NCBI RefSeq assembly: GCF_020035535.1
Contig: NZ_CP083349.1
Span: forward strand, 4,056,001-4,120,000
Origin: Ensifer adhaerens
Lineage (GTDB): Bacteria; Pseudomonadota; Alphaproteobacteria; Rhizobiales; Rhizobiaceae
Direction: 5' to 3'
DNA: 64,000 nucleotides
Part shown: piece after piece, positions 1 to 8,601 of the stretch
How positions within the stretch are numbered: position 1 is the stretch's first letter
Layout: each line of letters opens with the position of its first letter
Translations under genes and position numbers: made by a program
The notes under the pieces: generated by a model
The model's database searches: none
What the model was told of the DNA's origin: nothing
Seen by the model: the letters and a program-made list of their open reading frames with translations, nothing else

Positions 1-697
1 CGGCGTCGATCAGACGGGCACAGGCGGCACGCGCCTCGTCGGTCAGTTCGCGCGGGTGGTTGGCGTGCAGCGCGACATAGGTCGCCTTGCCACTGGCCTT
101 CAGTGCCTCGATCAGGTCGGCGTCGATGCGCGCCGGCTCGACGACGGGGACGCGCGTGTGGAAACGAACGATCTTCACATGCGGGATCGGCTTCAGCCGT
201 TCCATCAGATCGCCGAGCCGCCGTGGCGACAGGATCAGGGGATCGCCGCCGGTGAGGATCACTTCCCAGATTTCCTCATGGGCAGCGATATAGGCGATTG
301 CGGCGTCGAGCTCCGCCGGTGTCAGCGTGCCGAGGCCCTGCGGCCCCACCATCTCGCGGCGGAAGCAGAAGCGGCAATAGACCGGGCAGACATGCACGGC
401 CTTCAACAGGACGCGGTCCGGATAGCGGTGGACGATGCCGGTGACCGGGCTATGCGGCTTGTCGCCGATCGGGTCCTCGCGTTCCTCAGGTAGCAGCGTC
501 AGCTCGGCGGCATCGGGCACGAACTGACGGGCGATCGGGTCATCTGGGTCGCTCGGGTCGATCAGATCCGCGATGACGGGGCTGATCGCCACGGCATAGC
601 GCTCGGCGACGGTGGCCACCGTCGCCTCCTTGGCTCTGTCGATAAGGCCGGCATCAACCAGCTCGCGCGCGGTTTTGATCGGGCGATGCACGTTCAT
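1..697 (-). CDS. epmB: EF-P beta-lysylation enzyme EpmB (lysine 2,3-aminomutase-like radical SAM), 3' end outside window
   Basis: Reading the minus strand from an ATG at 697 gives about 232 residues that run off the left edge. The radical SAM cluster motif CxxxCxxC is visible as CPVYCRFCFRR (Cys104, 108 and 111), followed by an ILTGGDPL stretch typical of the KamA/EpmB family. These enzymes use a 4Fe-4S cluster, S-adenosylmethionine and PLP to convert alpha-lysine to beta-lysine. The PLP-binding lysine region lies past the window edge, so it cannot be checked. The start overlaps the epmA stop codon (ATGA), so the two are translationally coupled. With epmA and efp next door, a role in EF-P modification is much more likely than lysine fermentation. 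Confidence 0.93.
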   Translation of the reverse strand, partial: MNVHRPIKTARELVDAGLIDRAKEATVATVAERYAVAISPVIADLIDPSDPDDPIARQFVPDAAELTLLPEEREDPIGDKPHSPVTGIVHRYPDRVLLKAVHVCPVYCRFCFRREMVGPQGLGTLTPAELDAAIAYIAAHEEIWEVILTGGDPLILSPRRLGDLMERLKPIPHVKIVRFHTRVPVVEPARIDADLIEALKASGKATYVALHANHPRELTDEARAACARLIDA

Positions 698-1746
698 GAT
701 CGCGTCTCCGGCACCGGCGCCCAGAGCACCTGGTCGATGCGCGACGCACCGGTTGCCAGCATCGCCAGCCGGTCGAAGCCGAGAGCGATACCGCTTGCCT
801 CGGGCATGATGGCGAGCGCTGCCAGAAAATCTTCGTCGAGCGGATAGGTCTCCCCGTAGACGCGCGCCTTCTCGGCCATTTCCATCTCGAAGCGCCGGCG
901 TTGCTCCGCCGCGTCAGTCAGTTCGCCAAAGGCATTGGCGAGCTCGACACCGCAGGCATAGAGCTCGAAACGTTCGGCGACGCGACGGTCGCGCGCCGCC
1001 GGCCGCGCCAGCGCTGCCTCCGCGGTCGGATATTCGTCGAGGATTGTCGCCCGGCCGAAGCCAAGATGCGGCTCGACCTTTTCCACGAGTACGCGGCTGA
1101 AGAGATCCGCCCAGGTGTCGTCACGGGCGACCCGAAGGCCGGCCGCGGTCATCGCCGCGGCGAGTTTCTCGCGGTCGGTTTCGCCGCCGGTGGCGATCGA
1201 GGCCAGCAGGTCGATGCCGGCAAAGCGCACGAAAGCTTCTGCGACGCTCAGCCGCTCGGGCGTGGCGAAGGGATCGCAGATGTGGCCCTGGAAGGTGAAT
1301 TGTTTGGTCCCGGTGGTCTCTGCGGCGAGCGCCAGGATCTCGGCGCAGTCGCGCATCAACGTCTCGTAACCCTCGCCGGCGCGGTACCATTCGAGCATGG
1401 TGAACTCAGGATGGTGCAGCGGCCCGCGCTCGCGGTTGCGGTAGACATGGGCAAAGCAGGCGATGCGCCGTTCACCGGCCGCCAGCAGCTTCTTGCAGGC
1501 AAATTCCGGCGAAGTGTGCAGGTAGAGCGGGTGGCCGGAGCCGTCATGATCGAGCGCCTCTGTCGCGAAGGCGTGCAGATGCGCCTCGTTGCCGGGCGAG
1601 ACCTGCAGCGTCGCGGTATCGACCTCGATGAATTCGCGCGTCTCGAAGAACCGGCGCAATGCCGATTGGATCCGGTTGCGGCCGAGAAGAAACGGGCGCC
1701 GGTCGGCATGGACATCGGGTGTCCACCAGGGTGAGGCATGCGACAT
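694..1746 (-). CDS. epmA: EF-P lysine aminoacylase EpmA (GenX/PoxA/YjeA)
   Basis: A 350-residue class II lysyl-tRNA synthetase core without the N-terminal anticodon-binding domain, which is the hallmark of EpmA. Motif 2 is seen in [10 protein letters not shown] and motif 3 in [12 protein letters not shown]. The family activates (R)-beta-lysine as an adenylate and attaches it to the conserved lysine of elongation factor P. The gene is co-oriented and overlaps by 4 bp with epmB downstream, and is divergent from efp, whose start is about 160 bp away. The start at 1746 gives MSHASPWW, a usual N-terminus for alphaproteobacterial EpmA. Length and context both fit, and no key motif is missing. Confidence 0.95.
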   Translation of the reverse strand: MSHASPWWTPDVHADRRPFLLGRNRIQSALRRFFETREFIEVDTATLQVSPGNEAHLHAFATEALDHDGSGHPLYLHTSPEFACKKLLAAGERRIACFAHVYRNRERGPLHHPEFTMLEWYRAGEGYETLMRDCAEILALAAETTGTKQFTFQGHICDPFATPERLSVAEAFVRFAGIDLLASIATGGETDREKLAAAMTAAGLRVARDDTWADLFSRVLVEKVEPHLGFGRATILDEYPTAEAALARPAARDRRVAERFELYACGVELANAFGELTDAAEQRRRFEMEMAEKARVYGETYPLDEDFLAALAIMPEASGIALGFDRLAMLATGASRIDQVLWAPVPETRS

Positions 1747-1906
1747 GATCGGTTCAGTCCAGGCTTTCTTCGCGCAGATGCCGGCTCAGGCTGGCTATTT
1801 GCACGAAATTAGGGTAGTGGCGGCGCGAAATCCTTATTTTCGCGTCCTTCAGGGCCAGTGTTTCCGGCCCGCGGTGTCGCGCATACCTCTGTTACAAGGA
1901 AGACTA

Positions 1907-2476
1907 ATGGTCAAGGTCATCGCTTCATCTGTCCGTAAGGGCAACGTTCTCGACGTCGACGGCAAGCTCTATGTCGTGCTTACCGCCCAGAACTTCCACC
2001 CGGGCAAGGGCACGCCGGTTACCCAGGTCGACATGCGCCGCATTTCCGACGGCGTGAAGGTCTCCGAGCGCTACCGCACGACCGAACAGGTCGAGCGCGC
2101 CTTCGTCGAAGACCGCGAGCACACCTTCCTTTATGAAGACGCCGAAGGCTTCCACTTCATGAACCCGGAAAGCTATGACCAGCTGGTCATGACCACCGAC
2201 GACATCGGCGACCTGAAGGCTTACCTCCAGGAAGGCATGGCCTGCATTCTTTCGGTCCACGAAGGCCTGGCGATCGCGATCGACCTGCCGCGCCACGTCA
2301 CGCTCGAAATCACCGAGACCGAGCCGGTCGTCAAGGGCCAGACGGCGTCGTCGTCCTACAAGCCGGCTGTTCTGTCGAACGGCGTCCGCACGCTCGTTCC
2401 GCCGCATATCCAGGCCGGCACCCGCGTCGTCATCGCGACGGAAGACGGTTCCTACGTCGAGCGCGCCAAGGACTGA
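1907..2476 (+). CDS. efp: Translation elongation factor P
   Basis: A 189-residue EF-P, beginning [13 protein letters not shown]. An open frame continues upstream to 1589 without similarity, and AAGGAAG at about 1896-1902 is a well placed ribosome binding site for the ATG at 1907. EF-P binds next to the P-site tRNA and rescues ribosomes stalled on polyproline. The loop of domain I reads HPGKGTP, with the modification target at Lys34, the same position as in E. coli. The three-domain length and C-terminal [18 protein letters not shown] are typical. The presence of epmA and epmB across the intergenic region predicts beta-lysylation of Lys34. Confidence 0.98.
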   Translation: MVKVIASSVRKGNVLDVDGKLYVVLTAQNFHPGKGTPVTQVDMRRISDGVKVSERYRTTEQVERAFVEDREHTFLYEDAEGFHFMNPESYDQLVMTTDDIGDLKAYLQEGMACILSVHEGLAIAIDLPRHVTLEITETEPVVKGQTASSSYKPAVLSNGVRTLVPPHIQAGTRVVIATEDGSYVERAKD

Positions 2477-2499
2477 GGCATAAGCCAGGTCAATTTGGA

Positions 2500-2534
2500 A
2501 CGGGGACGGCAGCGACAGCTGCCGTCCCCGTTTT
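2500..2534 (+). terminator. Rho-independent terminator of efp
   Basis: A near-perfect GC-rich hairpin (arm ACGGGGACGGCAGC, loop gaca, complementary arm) ends in a short T run. It sits 24 bp after the efp stop codon, so efp is probably a single-gene transcript. Confidence 0.9.
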
Positions 2535-2639
2535 CGTCTCGGCAGCTTCGATCAGCAACCACAAATTTAAGGAGCGCATTTCAAATAACGGGTGCTAGGA
2601 TGCCGCCGTCGCACTGCTTCGTGTCACGAGAGGGCCTGC

Positions 2640-3881
2640 ATGTTCCCACTGTCGCATATGATGAAGTCGTTCATTCGAAAGGGTCGCCTGACGGTGATCG
2701 ACGCTGACGGCAAGCGCCACGTCTTTTCCGGGACGCCTGGGCCCGAGGTGACGATGCGCCTCACCGACAAGAAGCTCTATCGCAGCCTCGTCTTCAATGC
2801 GGAGCTCGCTGCCGGCGAAGCCTATATGGACGGCACCATGCGCTTCGAAGAGGGCTCGACCCTCAGGGATTTCCTGACGCTGTTTTCGATCAACCGGCTG
2901 TCGCTCGGCTCTTATCCGATCCAGAAGCTGCTGCGCGCCGTGAAGATGCGCTTCCGCAAGCGTCAGCAGGCAAATCCCAAGGGCAAGGCGCAACAGAACG
3001 TCGCGCATCACTACGATCTCGGCAACGAATTCTACAAGCTGTTCCTAGACGAGAACATGCTCTACTCCTGCGCCTATTTCCGCGAGCCGAACGAGACGCT
3101 CGAAAAGGCGCAGCGCAACAAGCTGAGGCTGCTCGCCTCGAAACTCTGCCTGGAACCCGGCATGAAGGTGCTGGATATTGGCTGCGGCTGGGGCGATCTC
3201 GCGATGTACCTTGCCGAGCTTGCCGATGTTCAAGTGCTTGGTGTCACGCTTTCCAAGGAGCAGCAGGCGCTTGCCACGGAAAGGGCACGCGCGGCCGGGC
3301 TTTCGGACCGGGTGCGCTTCGAACTCAGGGACTACCGGGACGTCCAGGGGCCGTTCGACCGCATCGTCTCGGTCGGCATGTTCGAGCATGTCGGGGTGCA
3401 TCATTACGATGAATTCTTCAAGAAGCTGAACGCGCTGATGCCGGACGACGGCATCGCCGTGCTGCACTCGATCGGCCACATGAGCCCGCCCGGCATGGCG
3501 AGTCCATGGCTGCGGAAGTACATCTTCCCCGGGGCCTATTCGCCGGCGCTTTCGGAGGTCTTCGAGGTCGTCGAGCGCAACAGCCTCTGGGTCGCGGATC
3601 TCGAATTCCTGCGCGTGCATTACGCCACGACGCTTGCGCACTGGGGTGCGCGCTTCGAGGCGAACCGCGACAAGGTGATTGCCCTCTACGATGAGCGCTT
3701 TGCCCGCATGTGGGAGTTCTACCTGATCAGCGCCGAGATGATGTTCCGCACCGGCAGCCAGCTTGTCTTCCACATGCAACTCTCGCGCTCGCGCGATGCC
3801 GCCCCGATCGTCCGCGACTACATCACCGATCGTCAGCGCGACTTCATGGCCCGCGAACAGGCGCTCGCGCTCAATCTCTAG
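2640..3881 (+). CDS. cfa: Cyclopropane-fatty-acyl-phospholipid synthase
   Basis: A 413-residue S-adenosylmethionine-dependent synthase that adds a methylene bridge to unsaturated acyl chains of membrane phospholipids. The SAM-binding motif VLDIGCGWGDLA lies near residue 175. YSCAYF, matching the YSCAYW region of the E. coli enzyme, contains the family's conserved cysteine, and the segment NVAHHYDLGNEFYKLFLD is diagnostic. I chose the ATG at 2640 (MFPLSHMMK), preceded by GAGAGGG. An upstream in-frame start at 2592 adds unlike sequence, and ATGs at 2658 and 2661 are also possible. The gene stands alone after the efp terminator. Rhizobia often carry several cfa paralogs, so the exact numbering is not assigned. 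Confidence 0.93.
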   Translation: MFPLSHMMKSFIRKGRLTVIDADGKRHVFSGTPGPEVTMRLTDKKLYRSLVFNAELAAGEAYMDGTMRFEEGSTLRDFLTLFSINRLSLGSYPIQKLLRAVKMRFRKRQQANPKGKAQQNVAHHYDLGNEFYKLFLDENMLYSCAYFREPNETLEKAQRNKLRLLASKLCLEPGMKVLDIGCGWGDLAMYLAELADVQVLGVTLSKEQQALATERARAAGLSDRVRFELRDYRDVQGPFDRIVSVGMFEHVGVHHYDEFFKKLNALMPDDGIAVLHSIGHMSPPGMASPWLRKYIFPGAYSPALSEVFEVVERNSLWVADLEFLRVHYATTLAHWGARFEANRDKVIALYDERFARMWEFYLISAEMMFRTGSQLVFHMQLSRSRDAAPIVRDYITDRQRDFMAREQALALNL

Positions 3882-3885
3882 AAAG

Positions 3886-3933
3886 GAGCAATCCCGGGCG
3901 GAAAGCCGCTACACGCTTTTCCTGGGATTGCTC
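3886..3933. repeat. Rhizobial intergenic palindrome (RIME-like)
   Basis: An imperfect 48-bp inverted repeat with arms GAGCAATCCC and GGGATTGCTC around a core containing CGGAAAGCCGCTACACGCTTTTCC. The reverse complement resembles a palindrome family I recall as frequent between convergent genes in rhizobial genomes. It lies between the cfa stop and the end of the convergent downstream gene and can act as a bidirectional terminator. Its right half overlaps the last codons of the gene at 3909-4745. Confidence 0.7.
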
Positions 3934-4745
3934 TCACCGTCCGCATACCAGCGCAGCCGCTTGTAGTCGAAGCCGAACTCGAGCGTCGGCTTGACGATCG
4001 CGAAGAACGGCGAGAGGTCGAAATCGCGCGGCGTGTAGAGCGAGTGGTGCCGGATGTGCAGGATTTCCTCGCGGGAATAGGTCGAAGTCGCCGCAGCCCG
4101 TCCGGGCGCACGGGTGACTTCGGGCAGGATCGGATAGCGGATCTGCTCGAAGGCGGCCGCAATCAGCGTCGAGCAAATCGCCCGCGTCGGATCTCCCGAG
4201 CCGAAGGCAAGCAGGCGGCGGCGCCAGCGCACCGGCACCGGCGGTGTCGGCATGAAGTAGCGCAGCATGTCGAGAATGTTCTTCAGGTCATACTTCATCC
4301 CGAGCCGCGAGATCATGAAGCCGACGAGCGCCGTGCGATCATCCGGCGTTAACGCGATCGGCCGGCAAATCCGCGTGTTGAAGGATGCATACTTCTTCAG
4401 CGGCACCGCGACGCAGCCCTCGCCGATATTGACCTCGATAAGCTGCGGCCGCTCGATCACCGGCAATGTCGCCTGGTCGAGCGTCAGCGGCATCTGGTCG
4501 CCGGCAAAGAAGGCGGCGTGCGACCAGGTCGATTGCGTCAGATACTTGATCGCGGCCGAAACCTTCTGATTGCCCTCGATCAGGAGAACGTCGCCCGGGC
4601 GGAGCGTGCGCGCCAGGGTTTCCTGATCCGAAGGAGTATAGGGCTCGTAGCCGGATGTCTGCGCTTGCAGGCGCGCGGCAACCCTTGCGCCGAGACGATC
4701 CAGAAACGTGTCCTTGCTTTCGGAAAGCGGATAGATGGTCCTCAT
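3909..4745 (-). CDS. YiiX/YebB-like permuted NlpC/P60 cysteine hydrolase
   Basis: A 278-residue protein. Residues about 48-80 read LRPGDVLLIEGN... then STWSHAAFF, the conserved region with the histidine of the permuted NlpC/P60 (YiiX-like) papain fold. A later AICSTLIAAAF (about residue 190) supplies the candidate catalytic cysteine, and EVNIGEG lies between them. Family members act on amide bonds in cell wall or lipid substrates, but few are biochemically defined. There is no obvious signal peptide. The extreme C-terminus (ESNPRKSV) is encoded by the palindromic repeat, so the original stop may have lain upstream. Transcription is convergent with cfa. Confidence 0.75.
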   Translation of the reverse strand: MRTIYPLSESKDTFLDRLGARVAARLQAQTSGYEPYTPSDQETLARTLRPGDVLLIEGNQKVSAAIKYLTQSTWSHAAFFAGDQMPLTLDQATLPVIERPQLIEVNIGEGCVAVPLKKYASFNTRICRPIALTPDDRTALVGFMISRLGMKYDLKNILDMLRYFMPTPPVPVRWRRRLLAFGSGDPTRAICSTLIAAAFEQIRYPILPEVTRAPGRAAATSTYSREEILHIRHHSLYTPRDFDLSPFFAIVKPTLEFGFDYKRLRWYADGESNPRKSV

Positions 4746-4849
4746 CGAGGCGATCGCTCCGGGAATGAAGGGGATTCGCAGGAGCCTTCATCGTGGCTCA
4801 GCCGTGACGCCCTGTCGAGAGATTGTCGCATGATTGCATGGCTTTGGCC

Positions 4850-4878
4850 TTGACGGCGCGTTCTTTGATTTCTATTTT
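4850..4878 (+). promoter_or_regulatory. Promoter of mbfA
   Basis: A -35 box TTGACG (4850-4855), a 17-bp spacer and a -10 box TATTTT (4873-4878) lie about 30-58 bp before the mbfA ATG. The -10 element runs into the iron control element, which places the start point inside or beside the operator. Confidence 0.72.
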
Positions 4879-4892
4879 AGAATTATTCTAAA
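4876..4892. promoter_or_regulatory. Iron control element (Irr box) of mbfA
   Basis: A perfect 17-bp dyad TTTAGAATTATTCTAAA (7-bp arms, TTA centre). It matches the iron control element bound by the heme-responsive regulator Irr in rhizobia. It overlaps the -10 box and ends 15 bp before the ATG, a position expected for repression under low iron. Irr repression of mbfA is established in Agrobacterium and Bradyrhizobium. Confidence 0.9.
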
Positions 4893-4907
4893 GAAGGTTT
4901 CATTCCT

Positions 4908-5891
4908 ATGTTTTCGCGCCTTTTCTCCCGATCCAAACGGCCCTTTCTTTCCCTAAGCGAACAGGAAATCCTGGCGCTTGCCATCTCCTCTGAAGAGGAC
5001 GACGGGCGTATCTATCTCGCCTACGCCGACGCGCTGCGTCAGCAATATCCCCACTCGGCAAAAGTGTTCGAGGAAATGGCGGAGGAGGAAAGCCACCACA
5101 GGCAGTGGCTGATCGATCTGCATGTCCAGCGCTTCGGGAGCCGCATTCCGCTTATCCGGCGCGAACACGTGCGTGACTTCCCCGAGCGCAAGCCGGATTG
5201 GCTGATTGCCGAAATGCCGATCGAAAAGGCGCGCGAGGAAGCCGAAGCGATGGAGGAGGCAGCACACCGCTTCTATGTCGAGGCCGCGGCGCGAACCCAG
5301 GATGCGGCCACCCGCAAGCTGCTCGGCGATCTCGCGATCGCCGAAAAAACCCATGAATCGCTCGCCCGCCGGCTGGGTGAGAAACACACGCCAGAGGATG
5401 TGCGCGCCGAGGAGGACCAGACTGCGCGCCGGCAGTTTATCCTGACTTACGTTCAGCCCGGCCTCGCCGGCCTGATGGACGGTTCGGTTTCGACGCTGGC
5501 GCCGATCTTCGCCGCCGCTTTTGCCACCCAGGACACCTGGCAGACCTTCCTCGTCGGCCTCTCGGCCTCCGTCGGCGCCGGCATCTCAATGGGCTTCACC
5601 GAAGCCGCCCACGATGACGGAAAACTCTCAGGTCGCGGCTCGCCGATCAAGCGGGGCCTGGCCTCCGGCATCATGACTGCACTCGGCGGTCTCGGTCACG
5701 CATTGCCCTATCTGATCCCGCATTTCTGGACGGCGACCGCCACCGCGGCCGTAATCGTCTTCTTCGAACTCTGGGCGATCGCCTTCATCCAGAACCGTTA
5801 CATGGAAACGCCGTTCCTCAGGGCCGCATTCCAGGTCGTGCTCGGTGGCGGTCTGGTGCTGGCGGCCGGCATCCTGATCGGCAACGCGTGA
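4908..5891 (+). CDS. mbfA: Membrane-bound ferritin MbfA (ferritin-like domain fused to VIT1/CCC1 domain)
   Basis: A 327-residue two-domain protein. Residues about 15-165 form a rubrerythrin/ferritin-like diiron helical bundle with the E-x-x-H pattern of EEESHHRQW and further Glu residues in EEAEAMEEAAHRFY. Residues about 175-325 form a CCC1/VIT1-type membrane domain (VQPGLAGLMDGSVSTLAPIFAAAF, then several hydrophobic helices). In the family the cytoplasmic ferritin domain senses or binds iron and the membrane domain exports it, protecting from iron and peroxide stress. The Irr box and promoter directly upstream predict derepression when iron is plentiful. RBS AAGAAGG at 4891-4897. Confidence 0.95.
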   Translation: MFSRLFSRSKRPFLSLSEQEILALAISSEEDDGRIYLAYADALRQQYPHSAKVFEEMAEEESHHRQWLIDLHVQRFGSRIPLIRREHVRDFPERKPDWLIAEMPIEKAREEAEAMEEAAHRFYVEAAARTQDAATRKLLGDLAIAEKTHESLARRLGEKHTPEDVRAEEDQTARRQFILTYVQPGLAGLMDGSVSTLAPIFAAAFATQDTWQTFLVGLSASVGAGISMGFTEAAHDDGKLSGRGSPIKRGLASGIMTALGGLGHALPYLIPHFWTATATAAVIVFFELWAIAFIQNRYMETPFLRAAFQVVLGGGLVLAAGILIGNA

Positions 5892-5912
5892 CGGGCCAAC
5901 GGCCAATACGAA

Positions 5913-5939
5913 AAAGGGCCGGTGTGACCGGCCCTTTTG
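5913..5939. terminator. Bidirectional terminator between mbfA and the BTLCP gene
   Basis: A perfect 12-bp stem AAAAGGGCCGGT with loop GTG and T/A runs on both sides, between two convergent stop codons. It can stop transcription in either direction. Confidence 0.92.
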
Positions 5940-5961
5940 AAACTCTTTGCTTTGCCCTGGA

Positions 5962-6582
5962 TCAGTTGCCGACCGAACCGACGACGACTTCCGCGCCATT
6001 CTGGATGGTGACCCAGCGGCCGCTGTGGTTCGAGGCCTGGCGCTTCAGATAGCGGTAAGGCGTGTTGGTCCAGAGCTTTACGCCGTTTTCGAGATTGTCG
6101 AGAATGAAGTCGCCCTGCGACGTGCGCACGGTCAGCACCGCGTGGCCTTCGCCATCGGGCTTGCGAACGACGGTGATCAAGAGATCGCTGGCCGAGAAAC
6201 CCTTGTTCATCAGGCGCTTGCGCTTTTCGAGTACGAAATCCTCGCAGTCACCGGCCTTGTCTGGGTAGGACCAGACTTCGTCTCTGCCGTGCAGTTCCAG
6301 GTCGGTGACCGGCATGATCTCGCGATTGACCGCGGCATTCACCTGCCGGATCGTCGCCCAGCCGCGTTCAGTCACGCGCGGAGCAACCGTTCCCTTGGAG
6401 CGCACATTGCATTCGCTCTTGTACTTCTGGCAGAATTCATAGTGGCCGATCGGCTGCGATGTCGCCGCGCCGGTCTGCATGTATGGAGAAGAACCTGCCT
6501 GTGCAGGAATTGCCGTGTTTGCTGAAATGAAAAGTGCGCAAAGCGCTGCGATACTTCCCTTAACCCCAGTCCAAGACGCCAT
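5962..6582 (-). CDS. Transglutaminase-like cysteine proteinase (BTLCP family), exported
   Basis: A 206-residue protein from the ATG at 6582, preceded by AGGGGAC. A frame extends upstream to 6639, but only the shorter start gives an N-terminal signal peptide (hydrophobic segment GSIAALCALFISANTAIPAQA). The BTLCP catalytic triad is visible: Cys in GDCEDFVLEKR, His in GEGHAVLTVR, Asp in FILDNLENG. The family includes LapG-type periplasmic proteases that cut surface adhesins, often under cyclic-di-GMP control. No LapD-like partner is in this window, so a LapG role is only a possibility. Confidence 0.85.
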   Translation of the reverse strand: MASWTGVKGSIAALCALFISANTAIPAQAGSSPYMQTGAATSQPIGHYEFCQKYKSECNVRSKGTVAPRVTERGWATIRQVNAAVNREIMPVTDLELHGRDEVWSYPDKAGDCEDFVLEKRKRLMNKGFSASDLLITVVRKPDGEGHAVLTVRTSQGDFILDNLENGVKLWTNTPYRYLKRQASNHSGRWVTIQNGAEVVVGSVGN

Positions 6583-6846
6583 ACAAGTCCCCTGCGGCGC
6601 GGTATGCCGGACGCTCTCTGTCCGGACGTATTCGCGCAATCCTGAGTTGAAGGCAGCTTCTTTAGGTTCGTCCCCGCTGCTGCTCTAATCGTTAATAAAG
6701 AGTTAATAGCGTCGGCGCTGCAGAGTCAATCGCCGGAATCGGGACATCGGGTTTTATGGTTAAAAGCGCGGCGGAGCGCACGCAAACCGTTGCACCGCAG
6801 GCGGTCCACGGTGCAGGGCGTGTTTCGGTTCGCGTTGTGGTGGAAG

Positions 6847-6867
6847 GGGCGGGGCTTTTCCCCGCCC
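6847..6867. terminator. GC hairpin downstream of alpha/beta hydrolase gene
   Basis: An 8-bp perfect stem GGGCGGGG/CCCCGCCC with a 5-base loop, 5 bp beyond the end of the minus-strand gene that stops at 6872. It has no T run in that direction, so it is a weak terminator or an RNA 3' end stabiliser. The rest of 6583-6871 shows no other recognisable feature. Confidence 0.5.
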
Positions 6868-6871
6868 GGCA

Positions 6872-7672
6872 TCAGGCGAGCATCGTGCCGATGGCCTGTT
6901 TCATTTTAGCGATATCTTCTTCACGCGAAAGGCGATGATCGCCGTCGCGGATGAGCGTCATGACGACATCGTCCGACGGCAGGTGCTCCATCAGCCGCAG
7001 CGCATGGGTATAGGGAACGTCGGGGTCGCGCATGCCCTGCAGGATGTGTACCGGGCAGCCGGTGGTGATCGTGCCGTCGAGCACCCGGTTGAGGCGCCCG
7101 TCTTCGATGAGCGCGCGGGTGAAGATGTTCGGCTCCGGGCTGTATTCGGAAGGTTCCTCGAAATAGCCGCGTTCGGCAAGCGAGAACCTCTCCGCTTCCG
7201 TCAGGTTGGGTTCGATCAGTTCCGCCGTGAAGTCCGGCGCCGGAGCGATCAGGACGAGGCCGGCGACACGCGATCCGTCGCCACGCCGCCTGAGTTCCTG
7301 GACAACCCGCAGCGCGATCCAGCAGCCCATCGACGAGCCGACCAGCACGACGCGCCCCGGCGCCGCCTGATCAATGACGGCAAGGCTCTCTTCGAGCCAA
7401 CGCGAGATCGTGCCATCGGTGAAGGCGCCGCCGGAGGAGCCGTGGCCGGAGTAATCGAAGCGCACACAGGCCGCACCTCGCTCCATGGCGTAGCGCTCGA
7501 CCTCGACCGCCTTGGTGCCGGTCATGTCCGAACGGTAGCCGCCGAGCCAGACGAGCGTCGGCTGTTCCGAAGGCTTTTCCGGGTGGCGCACGCGCATCGC
7601 GATCCTGCGCTCAGCCGCAGGCGCACCGACGTCGATGAAGCTGATTTCCGTCTCGGATGGCGTATCCTGCAT
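6872..7672 (-). CDS. Alpha/beta hydrolase
   Basis: A 266-residue alpha/beta hydrolase. The nucleophile elbow is GSSMGCW (G-x-S-x-G). The oxyanion region is LVWLGGYRSDMTGTK, and the late acid and histidine are likely in DPDVPYTH and DGDHRLSR. I prefer the ATG at 7672 (MQDTPSETEI), which has GGAGAG 8 bp upstream, over an in-frame ATG at 7687. The sequence resembles human ABHD10/rhizobial palmitoyl-thioesterase-like hydrolases more than lipases, but the substrate cannot be read from the sequence. It is divergent from infC, and the 200-bp region between them must carry both promoters. Confidence 0.85.
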   Translation of the reverse strand: MQDTPSETEISFIDVGAPAAERRIAMRVRHPEKPSEQPTLVWLGGYRSDMTGTKAVEVERYAMERGAACVRFDYSGHGSSGGAFTDGTISRWLEESLAVIDQAAPGRVVLVGSSMGCWIALRVVQELRRRGDGSRVAGLVLIAPAPDFTAELIEPNLTEAERFSLAERGYFEEPSEYSPEPNIFTRALIEDGRLNRVLDGTITTGCPVHILQGMRDPDVPYTHALRLMEHLPSDDVVMTLIRDGDHRLSREEDIAKMKQAIGTMLA

Positions 7673-7891
7673 GCAATTTCTCTCCAAAGGCCGGTTTCGC
7701 TGGCGATTTTCTTTCTAAAACAGATTCGCCTTGGTATCGACAGGTGGTGATTTTCCTTGCAAGCCGTGCTATTGACTCTCCCGTCGCAATTCACACATTG
7801 CCGTCGGTGACAGATTCAGGCGCTTCATATGTGATCGCGCCGATGATCGAATTAAACTATATTCCGTAAACAGCTCGAGGAGAGTACGACC

Positions 7892-8428
7892 ATTCGCAGA
7901 CCGTTCAAAACGGACGCCCCCGTCAAGGAGGGACCGCGCTCAAACAAGGAAATCCGGGTTCCCCGGGTTCAGCTTATCGATGCCGAAGGCCAGAATATCG
8001 GTGCCGTCCCGATCGACCAGGCGCTCCGCATGGCGGAAGAGGCCGGTCTTGATCTGGTAGAGATCGCACCGAACTCCGAACCGCCGGTATGCAAGATCCT
8101 CGATCTCGGCAAGCTGAAATACGCCAACCAGAAGAAGGCGGCCGAAGCGCGCAAGAAGCAGAAGATCGTCGAAATCAAAGAAATCAAGATGCGCCCGAAC
8201 ATCGACACGCATGACTATGACGTGAAGATGAAGGCGATGAACCGGTTCTTCGAGGACGGCGACAAGGTCAAGGTCACGCTGAAGTTCCGCGGCCGCGAAA
8301 TGGCCCACCAGGAACTGGGCATGAAGCTCCTGCTTCAGGTCAAGGACGACACCCAGGCGATCGCCAAGGTGGAGGCCGAGCCGAAGCTCGAAGGCCGTCA
8401 GATGATGATGGTTCTGGCGCCGCGCTAA
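7892..8428 (+). CDS. infC: Translation initiation factor IF-3, ATT start codon
   Basis: A 178-residue IF-3 that keeps the 30S subunit dissociated and checks the start codon. The frame is open upstream of the internal ATG at 8030 and carries conserved IF-3 N-domain sequence ([17 protein letters not shown]), so initiation must be upstream. The only fitting site is ATT at 7892, 8 bp after GAGGAGAG, giving [14 protein letters not shown] rare AUU-type start is a known feature of infC and permits autoregulation, because IF-3 discriminates against non-canonical starts. The C domain ends at [12 protein letters not shown] as usual. It is not followed directly by rpmI-rplT; about 3.8 kb intervenes. Confidence 0.96.
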   Translation: MRRPFKTDAPVKEGPRSNKEIRVPRVQLIDAEGQNIGAVPIDQALRMAEEAGLDLVEIAPNSEPPVCKILDLGKLKYANQKKAAEARKKQKIVEIKEIKMRPNIDTHDYDVKMKAMNRFFEDGDKVKVTLKFRGREMAHQELGMKLLLQVKDDTQAIAKVEAEPKLEGRQMMMVLAPR

Positions 8429-8460
8429 GCCGCGCTACCGTCGATCAATAGACCTGATGA

Positions 8461-8486
8461 AAGCCGCCTTCTGGGCGGCTTTTTTC
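8461..8486 (+). terminator. Rho-independent terminator of infC
   Basis: Stem AAGCCGCC/GGCGGCTT with a short loop and a run of T residues, 32 bp after the infC stop. It separates infC from the acidic protein cluster. Confidence 0.93.
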
Positions 8487-8601
8487 GTTGCGGGCTCGTG
8501 CCGGCGCGTTCCTGACAGAATGCTGACAACCTGCCTCAGCGATCTGTCAGGGAGCGGATGCCATTGTCAGTGCATCGGCAACCGGAGAAGGATCGGAGAT
8601 C

